Notes under the pieces: generated by a model
What the model saw: the letters and a program-made list of their open reading frames with translations, nothing else
Database searches by the model: none
Told to the model about the DNA's origin: nothing
In this document: one piece after another, positions 4,962 through 5,055 of the stretch
Layout of the letters: every line of letters starts with the position of its first letter
Position numbering within the stretch: the first letter of the stretch is position 1
DNA from: JAUUZT01 sp964654015
GTDB lineage: Bacteria > Chloroflexota > Dehalococcoidia > GIF9 > AB-539-J10
Length of the DNA: 5,055 nucleotides
NCBI GenBank assembly: GCA_964654015.1
Contig: CAZZHQ010000167.1
Span: 1 to 5,055 of the forward strand
Direction of reading: 5' to 3'
Program-made: the position numbers and the translations under genes

Positions 4962-5055
4962 CTGAAGCTAGCAGATGCATTTAAGTCTACCAGTGGGTAT
5001 GATAAGCCTACGGGTTCTGGTGAGGTGCACAATTCATTGGGGAGTCTATGACTGC

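Larger units (their letters stand above)
4779..5055. other. Right-edge intergenic stretch with weak signals only
   Basis: 277 bp after the kinase stop, with no recognised gene. There is no G+C-rich hairpin with T tract directly after the stop. Visible items are a promoter-like pair (4806-4835), a 30-codon ORF at 4845-4937 (MLGTAVTIEEIHLG start, no Shine-Dalgarno), a perfect TATAAT hexamer at 4933-4938 without a good -35, the AT-rich palindrome at 4936-4961, and GGGGAG 3 nt before an ATG at 5048-5050 that might begin a gene continuing past the edge. Confidence 0.5.

Noticed and set aside
5048..5055. Start of a new gene at ATG 5048
   Set aside because: Only two codons are visible and the GGGGAG is only 3 nt from the ATG, closer than usual; mentioned but not called.
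1..5055. CRISPR array, tRNA, rRNA or complete insertion sequence
   Set aside because: No regularly spaced repeats, no cloverleaf or T-loop signature, and no transposase motif seen on either strand.

Overview
The window looks like bacterial chromosomal DNA of roughly balanced base composition. Gene starts carry Shine-Dalgarno sites and the promoters are sigma70-like. Protein style, particularly the GTTNVWAL motif of the lipid kinase, faintly suggests Chloroflexota (Dehalococcoidia-like), but this is a memory-based inference and no marker gene is present to settle it.

Left two thirds (about 1-3536, minus strand) form one leftward unit. A short ribbon-helix-helix (RHH) DNA-binding protein (3329-3478) has its own near-consensus promoter. 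After a 76-bp gap comes a long restriction endonuclease of the type III Res-like, helicase plus PD-(D/E)XK kind (268-3252, 994 codons). Next is the first 90 codons of a TcmP-like (three-Cys-motif partner) protein that runs off the left edge. It starts with GTG overlapping the nuclease stop by 4 nt, behind a strong ribosome binding site, so the two are probably translationally coupled. No modification methylase is in view; one could lie beyond position 1.

This unit appears damaged. The nuclease reading frame is interrupted once by an in-frame TAG (2050-2052) between the two helicase lobes, while the sequence on both sides stays in the same frame. The TcmP-like frame loses family resemblance at about position 50, where the DNA abruptly becomes AT-rich. 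The simplest reading is a decaying defence locus; a sequencing error or amber recoding are the alternatives for the stop.

The right third (about 3714-4778, plus strand) is an intact diacylglycerol/lipid kinase of the YegS/LCB5 type, a housekeeping-looking gene transcribed away from the defence unit. The 280-bp divergent spacer holds a promoter for each side, and their -35 boxes sit in an inverted 10-bp repeat. The last 277 bp have no convincing gene: a possible promoter, an AT-rich imperfect palindrome and a 30-codon ORF of doubtful reality.
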